From assembly GCA_019308525.1 (NCBI GenBank), contig JAFDIC010000095.1:1-10817 (forward strand): a stretch of DNA of 10,817 bases. Direction: 5' to 3'. A program made the translations under genes and the position numbers. A model generated the notes under the pieces. The model had not been told where the DNA came from. It worked only from the letters and a program-made list of their open reading frames with translations, and ran no database searches. Source of the stretch: Deltaproteobacteria bacterium (GTDB lineage: Bacteria > Desulfobacterota > DSM-4660 > Desulfatiglandales > HGW-15). Within the stretch, counting starts at the first letter, position 1, and every line of letters starts with the position of its first letter. Positions 6,391-10,817 of the stretch are shown piece by piece.

Positions 6391-6430
6391 ACCGCGGCCC
6401 CGGAATGATATCCACCAGAGGAAACATGCC

Positions 6431-9400
6431 TTGAAACTATGCCCTAAATGTGATCAACCCGTGGCCGAAGGCATTGCCACCTGCCCTTCCTGCGGCGCTG
6501 AAATCGGTGAAGGCAGAAGGTATATCGATGATTACCAGATCGTAGATGTGCTTCACGAGGGCTACGCCAGTTTCCTCTGTAGGGCCATCCGCCAGAGGAC
6601 AGGCGAGATGGTCATGATCCGCCTCTTTACCGCCCGCTCCGGGGTGACCGATGAAATAGCGATGAGATTGAAGCATGAGCTTGAAGAATTGAAAAAGCTT
6701 CCGGCTGAAGGGTTCGTAAGGCATTATGCTATCAGGCAGGCACCCGATGGACTATGGTACAGGATAAGCGAGTGGCTCGACACCATTAGCTGGGGCTCAT
6801 TGCTCGCCTCGGGCAGGCTTAAGGACAAAAGGCTTGTTTTTGACTTGTTCTATCAGATAGCCTCCACCCTGGCCGTCCTCCACGAAATGGGCTATTTTAT
6901 CCCCCACTTGATATTGAACGACATAATCCTCCTCAGGACCCCAGGGGAAGGAGCACCGGGGATAAAGATAGACTATAAGTTCTCCCGCTTCTTCGATCCC
7001 AGGCTGGACAGGCCGGGGCCCATGCTCAAAAAACTCCTTGAATGTCATCCCGATATCACAAATGAGAGACCGCTTGATTTCAGGAGCGATATCTGGTCCC
7101 TTGGCAAGATCTTCGTGGAGGTTCTCACGGCAGACCTTGGGCTCCGGGATTTTGTGGCAAAGCTCGACGAGCTGGATCTCCCCCGGGAAGCAAGGATATT
7201 GTTCAAGGTCATGCTGGCAGAGGATCCCGACTTACGACCCCAGTCCATGGAAGAGGTAGCGGAGTCTCTTGCACGCATAAAGGAAGGGGTGAAAGACTAT
7301 GGAAACATGGAAGAGGCCCCCCTCCATACAGGCCGGGGGCCTCGAAAACTCAGGACAGGAACGGGGAAAAAAGTCATGATTGCCCTTGCCCTGCTCCTTG
7401 TTGCGATCATAATCTTCTTGTTTCAGCAGAGCCGACAGGGCAAGGATAGATCTTCTCTCCTGGAGTTCTACGCGAACAGGTATACGAAATCCGTTGCCTT
7501 CCTGGTAGTTGAATATTGGCTGGAATGGGATGGAGAAAAGGTGTATCGAAACAGGTCCGAAGGGACCGCCTTCCTCGTTGACAAGGAAGGCTACATGCTT
7601 ACGAGTCGCCATGTCGTCTGCCCTTGGCTGGAAGACAGCTCCCTCTTTTCTGCCGCCGAGCAGTTGAAAAAGGATGACAGGGTGCCCAAATTCGATTACC
7701 GTTTACTCCTTTGGTTTGAAGGAACCAGGGCCTTCAACAGGGCTGCGAGATTCATGGAGGAGGCTCAGCTTGAAGACGTATACCTTACCAGCACGGCTTA
7801 CACCAGGATCTCGAGGAGACGAGTGTCAATCGCAGGTATCCCAAAGCCCCTTACAAGAATCACACAGATCGTCTCTTCTCCTTTCAAGGATGATTTCGCC
7901 CTCCTAAGAATAGACCCGGTCCCCCCCGGGATTGCCCCCCTGCCCCTGGATCCCAAAATGGAATCTCGAACCATTCCCAAGCTGACGTCCATCATTACCC
8001 TGGGGTTTCCCCTGGGCAGCCGCACCCAGGAAGATACCGTAAATGCAAGCGTGACAAGGGGAAACGTAAGGCGTTCCTTCCAGCACTTGCTCCAAGTGGA
8101 TGCTTCAATTTACGGAGGCAGCAGTGGCGGCCCCGTGGTTGATACCCATGGAAAGGTGATAGGGATTGTTTCAGGTGTTGCAACGGAATTACCCCAGGGA
8201 TTGCTGCCCATACCCACCCCGAGATGGGACATCGGGATGGTCCTTCCGATCAAGGGGGCAGTGGAATTCCTCAGGGATGTCAAGGCAGGCAACACCAAGT
8301 GGAATGGTGTGCTGGATTTTTCCCTTGAGAACAAGCTGCAAAGGATAAGGGAGCATGCCGGGGAGTGCCGCTGGAACGCTGCGCAGGGGATCGCGGAGTG
8401 GGAAATCGGTGGAAACCCAAACCCCCGGTTAGTCACTGCCTCAGGAATGATGTATTTTTGCAGGGGTGATTTCCAGAATGCAAGGAAACGCTTTTCCCAG
8501 TCCCTGTCCATGGACCCTGAAAACATGGAGGCAAGATTCATGTTGTACCTTATGGACTGGATGAGGGGGAAGAAGGAATCCAGCCAGCACAGGGCAGCCC
8601 TCATGGGACTGGATTGGAGATCCGAGTACGAATTCCAGGGATATCTGGCAAGGGTCCTGGGAGGCTCTATTGACGAAGATTCAGCCCTCAGGGGATGGTA
8701 TACCTCACTTGAGAAAAGCTGGATCCTGTACCTTTTGGGACTGAAGAGGTCGAAGAGAAGCGACCTGGTAGTCGCTGAAAAACTCTTGCGCGACTCCCTC
8801 CTCTCTGGCGATAGAGAGAACTGGGGATTCTATCTTGCACTCTCTGAGCTTGAACGGGTGCAGGAACTAAGGCAACAGACATTTCAAAAGGAATCGGGGT
8901 CGAACAGGTACAGACAAGAGATTGCGGATTTTACCGGAAGGCTAATCAAGGAGCAGGAAGAGAAAAGAAAGAAAAAGGAAAAACTACTGGGGTTTACCGA
9001 GAAACTTTCCAACACGGAAGTGGGGATAAAAGAGAGAATCGGAATATTGAAAGAGGTGTATAGCTTACTCCCGGGCAGCCCAAACCTGCTGGCGGCCCTG
9101 GCATTCTACCATGCCGCGGACGAAACCTGGAAGGATGCCCTGGTATGTACCCGCTCTTTTTTGAAAAGAGGTGGCAGATCCAATTCAAATCAACTCAGTC
9201 TCGGTCTTCTGGAACCGTGTATAATGTATGTCCAGGGCAATGAGACCGGGGCAAGGTCGAAACTGAGAGCCTATGTATCATTTACGAGGGACCCGTGGTA
9301 CAGGGGCATCGCAAGAATGCTTTTGGAGGATGGGAATGAAGCGTTGCTGAGTAAAGGGGCGCTGGAGACACCGGAAAACCTCCTTACGGCCTACGCTTTC

Positions 9401-9541
9401 TTGGGATTCTGGGCTGAAGGAATCGGAGACAAGGAACAGGCCCTGCGTCATTACCGCAGAGCCCTGGAGTCATTCCTCGATACCTGGCTGGAATACGATT
9501 TCATCAGGGAACGGCTGAAGAGACTGAGAAAGAGATATTGA
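6431..9541 (+). CDS. Membrane protein: zinc ribbon, kinase-like domain, trypsin-like protease, TPR repeats
   Basis: A 1036-residue multidomain protein. Residues 4-21 are a zinc ribbon (CPKC, CPSC). Residues ~33-285 have the Hanks kinase fold, with DFRSDIWSLGKIFVEVL (216-232) marking helix F, but the ATP-binding and catalytic residues are lost: the glycine loop is degenerate, the beta-3 Lys is Arg64 (VMIRLF), HRD reads IPH (137-139) and DFG reads DYK (181-183). It is probably a pseudokinase. Positive residues precede one membrane helix (315-332), placing the kinase part in the cytosol and the rest outside. Residues ~345-615 form a trypsin/HtrA-like protease with an intact triad: His394 (TSRHVV), Asp488 (DDFALL), Ser565 (GSSGGP). 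There is no PDZ domain. Residues ~665-1036 are helical with TPR units near 667-700 and 984-1016 and a charged coiled coil at ~838-853. The TTG start follows AGAGGA at 8 nt; ATG 6426 is out of frame and stops after two codons. Target and partners are unknown. Confidence 0.88.
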   Translation: MKLCPKCDQPVAEGIATCPSCGAEIGEGRRYIDDYQIVDVLHEGYASFLCRAIRQRTGEMVMIRLFTARSGVTDEIAMRLKHELEELKKLPAEGFVRHYAIRQAPDGLWYRISEWLDTISWGSLLASGRLKDKRLVFDLFYQIASTLAVLHEMGYFIPHLILNDIILLRTPGEGAPGIKIDYKFSRFFDPRLDRPGPMLKKLLECHPDITNERPLDFRSDIWSLGKIFVEVLTADLGLRDFVAKLDELDLPREARILFKVMLAEDPDLRPQSMEEVAESLARIKEGVKDYGNMEEAPLHTGRGPRKLRTGTGKKVMIALALLLVAIIIFLFQQSRQGKDRSSLLEFYANRYTKSVAFLVVEYWLEWDGEKVYRNRSEGTAFLVDKEGYMLTSRHVVCPWLEDSSLFSAAEQLKKDDRVPKFDYRLLLWFEGTRAFNRAARFMEEAQLEDVYLTSTAYTRISRRRVSIAGIPKPLTRITQIVSSPFKDDFALLRIDPVPPGIAPLPLDPKMESRTIPKLTSIITLGFPLGSRTQEDTVNASVTRGNVRRSFQHLLQVDASIYGGSSGGPVVDTHGKVIGIVSGVATELPQGLLPIPTPRWDIGMVLPIKGAVEFLRDVKAGNTKWNGVLDFSLENKLQRIREHAGECRWNAAQGIAEWEIGGNPNPRLVTASGMMYFCRGDFQNARKRFSQSLSMDPENMEARFMLYLMDWMRGKKESSQHRAALMGLDWRSEYEFQGYLARVLGGSIDEDSALRGWYTSLEKSWILYLLGLKRSKRSDLVVAEKLLRDSLLSGDRENWGFYLALSELERVQELRQQTFQKESGSNRYRQEIADFTGRLIKEQEEKRKKKEKLLGFTEKLSNTEVGIKERIGILKEVYSLLPGSPNLLAALAFYHAADETWKDALVCTRSFLKRGGRSNSNQLSLGLLEPCIMYVQGNETGARSKLRAYVSFTRDPWYRGIARMLLEDGNEALLSKGALETPENLLTAYAFLGFWAEGIGDKEQALRHYRRALESFLDTWLEYDFIRERLKRLRKRY

Positions 9542-9746
9542 CAGGTGAGCCGCATTTTGCCAGAGTTGAGCCTTTGTTGCCAGGCAGGTTCCACGAGATC
9601 CAGGGCATGGACGTTCTCTTGAGCAAAACGGGACTCGGCCAGGAAGAATGTGAACCATGCCAGGAGGCGATATACTGTTCCAGAGGATTATCCAGGGTAC
9701 GGGTGCAATGAATTTGAAAAAACATGGTATGGGCTGGCGGTAGGGT

Positions 9747-9968
9747 ATGGACAAGATCATCTGTTATTGTTTTGGGTACACCGAGCAGGATATCATAGAG
9801 GATTATGTTGAAAACGGTCGATCCCTGATCATGGAAAGGATCCTCGCTGAAAAGAAAAATGGGGAGTGCGATTGTTCTCACAAGAATCCCAGGGGAAAAT
9901 GATGCCTGCCCGATGTTCACCAGGTGGTGATTCGTACCCAAAGGTCAAGCACTCCAGGGAGGAAGTAA
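9747..9968 (+). CDS. BFD/CopZ-like [2Fe-2S] selenoprotein, Sec at in-frame TGA
   Basis: Translation from ATG 9747 gives 51 residues beginning MDKIICYCFGYTEQDIIED, a BFD-like/CopZ N-terminal type Fe-S domain with CxC at 6-8 and CDC at 41-43, then KNPRGK and a TGA at 9900-9902. The frame continues after the TGA with CLPDVHQVV, the continuation expected from the family's NPxGxCCLGDV ending, and stops at TAA 9966-9968 (73 residues in all). The TGA therefore occupies the first Cys of the family's Cys-Cys pair and most likely encodes Sec52. A selC gene lies in the same window and a SECIS-like hairpin follows the TGA. Related domains bind a [2Fe-2S] cluster through four Cys, so Sec52 could be a ligand or a redox-active neighbour. 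The ribosome binding site is weak (GGCGG or TAGGG close to the start). Automatic annotation would give a 51-residue fragment or miss it. Confidence 0.8.
9900..9934 (+). promoter_or_regulatory. UGA codon with SECIS-like hairpin
   Basis: Immediately after the TGA (9900-9902), TCACC (9917-9921) pairs perfectly with GGTGA (9926-9930) around the loop AGGT, and CGA (9911-9913) can pair with TCG (9932-9934) below a small internal loop. The apical loop begins 19 nt after the UGA and has G as its second base. Both fit the bacterial SECIS rule (loop about 16-37 nt downstream with an early conserved G) that SelB recognises. Confidence 0.68.
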
Positions 9969-10009
9969 CTAACCCCGTAAAGTCACCTCTCTGCAAGCAT
10001 CAAGATCCA

Positions 10010-10817
10010 TCAGTTCGCTTGTTTGTTTTTCCTCCCATTTCGTGTTTCAAGGTCTTCCGCTGAGATTTCCATCATCCGGGCTGCTTCGCCCAGAAGTTCT
10101 TCCCTTGCCTTAAGGGCCGCCATCTGGACGACTTTTCCTACCGTATGGGTTCCTCGACTTCCTCCGGTGCCGTGGTCATAAGTGGCCGTATCCGTATCGC
10201 CCTGCGACAGGGAAATTATTTCAGGCCTTATACCCAGCACCTCTGCAACGATTTGTTTGACGCTGGTATAGAGGTAGCCGGTCCCCATATCCACAGCACC
10301 TGTTATCACCCCCACCGTACCGTCTTCGTTTATCTTGACCGTGGCGGACGTAGACCAACCACCGCTGAGCCAGAACACGCATGCCAGACCTTTCCCTGAG
10401 GTCGGTTCTTTTTCAATGTTTCTCCACCCTATCCTGTCCGCCGCGTTCTCAATGACCTTCCTGTAGTCCACATCAACGAGGATCTGCCCGATTCCTGTTG
10501 TTTCTCCTTTTGTGAGCAAGTTCTTCAACCTGAAATCAAGAGGATCCATCCCGATCATAGTTGCCAGATTGTCCATGTGAGACTCGACGGCAAAGGTCGT
10601 TTGGGGGGCCAAAGGCCCCCGCATGCTTCCACAATTCATCTTGTTCGTATACACGCAATACCCTTCGACAAGAAGATTGGGAATGCGGTAAAGGCCGGTG
10701 ACAAGTTGGGATGACAGGGTGATCGTTGTCGGACCATTGCCCGAGTAAGCGCCGGTGTCGTAAACAAGCTTGATACGTCTAGCCATGAGAGTGCCGTCTT
10801 TTTTTACCCCTGTCTTT
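10010..10817 (-). pseudogene. Xanthine dehydrogenase-family molybdopterin subunit, C-terminally truncated
   Basis: The frame is open to the right edge (its upstream residues TGVKKDGTLMARRIKLVYDTGAYSG continue the family pattern), so the N-terminus lies outside the window and the ATG at 10786 is internal. Family motifs follow: MRGPLAPQTTFAVESHMDNLA, DPLDFRLKNLL, DMGTGYLYTSVKQIVAEVLG, and YDHGTGGSRGTHTVGKVV. Proteins of this family bind the Mo-molybdopterin cofactor and hydroxylate purines, aldehydes or aromatic substrates. The homology stops abruptly at EDLETRNGRK, followed by five unrelated residues and a stop. About 200 C-terminal residues normally follow, including the second cofactor-binding domain and the catalytic Glu of the GxGE motif. 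None of that was found downstream in any frame, so the gene looks decayed. Confidence 0.8.

Noticed and set aside
9538..9711. 57-codon plus-strand frame starting TTG that overlaps the stop of the kinase-protease gene and contains a Cys cluster
   Set aside because: It has only a weak ribosome binding site and no recognised homology. It may be real, but nothing beyond its openness supports it.
9504..9941. Minus-strand open frame of 145 codons opposite the selenoprotein
   Set aside because: It shows no family pattern and lies opposite the well-supported selenoprotein gene and the end of the kinase-protease gene; it is a shadow.
1..10817. CRISPR array
   Set aside because: No regularly spaced direct repeats were seen anywhere in the window.

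Overview
The window looks like chromosomal DNA from an anaerobic bacterium that uses selenocysteine, most plausibly a Desulfobacterota-type (deltaproteobacterial) lineage. This placement is inferred from the gene content (tRNA-Sec, a probable Sec-containing BFD/CopZ-like iron-sulfur protein, a molybdenum hydroxylase subunit, a large kinase-like/protease/TPR fusion) and not from a phylogenetic marker.

Layout. Positions 2-889 hold the C-terminal part of an MFS transporter running in from the left edge. Positions ~925-3560 look like a small, decayed phage-derived island. One end is a degenerate copy of the 3' end of tRNA-Sec; the other is the intact selenocysteine tRNA gene itself (selC, minus strand, 3532-3631). 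Inside it lie a long near-perfect palindrome, a shattered terminase large-subunit gene, an apparently intact toxin-antitoxin pair (MqsR/RelE-like toxin plus a zinc-finger/HTH/Panacea antitoxin) with its own strong promoter and a palindromic operator, an internally deleted tyrosine integrase, and a 30-residue membrane peptide translationally coupled to the integrase remnant. Housekeeping genes follow: ddl (D-Ala-D-Ala ligase, +) and a convergent hisC (histidinol-phosphate aminotransferase, -).

The 392-bp divergent region 6039-6430 carries a perfect-consensus sigma70 promoter and a GC-rich leader with mutually exclusive hairpins. It leads into a 1036-residue protein that combines a zinc ribbon, a degenerate Ser/Thr kinase fold, one membrane helix, a trypsin-like serine protease with an intact triad and TPR repeats. 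Downstream, a small gene (9747-9968) reads through an in-frame TGA that is best explained as selenocysteine, with a SECIS-like hairpin at the right distance. The right end carries a molybdopterin-binding xanthine dehydrogenase-family subunit that lacks its C-terminal catalytic part and is probably a pseudogene.

How the parts connect. selC supplies the tRNA needed to decode the UGA in the small iron-sulfur protein, so two elements of the selenocysteine trait lie within about 6 kb. The island uses selC as its integration site. After the phage modules decayed, the best-preserved genes are the toxin-antitoxin pair, as expected if that pair is self-stabilising. The membrane pseudokinase-protease is a candidate for an uncharacterised envelope signalling or quality-control system.
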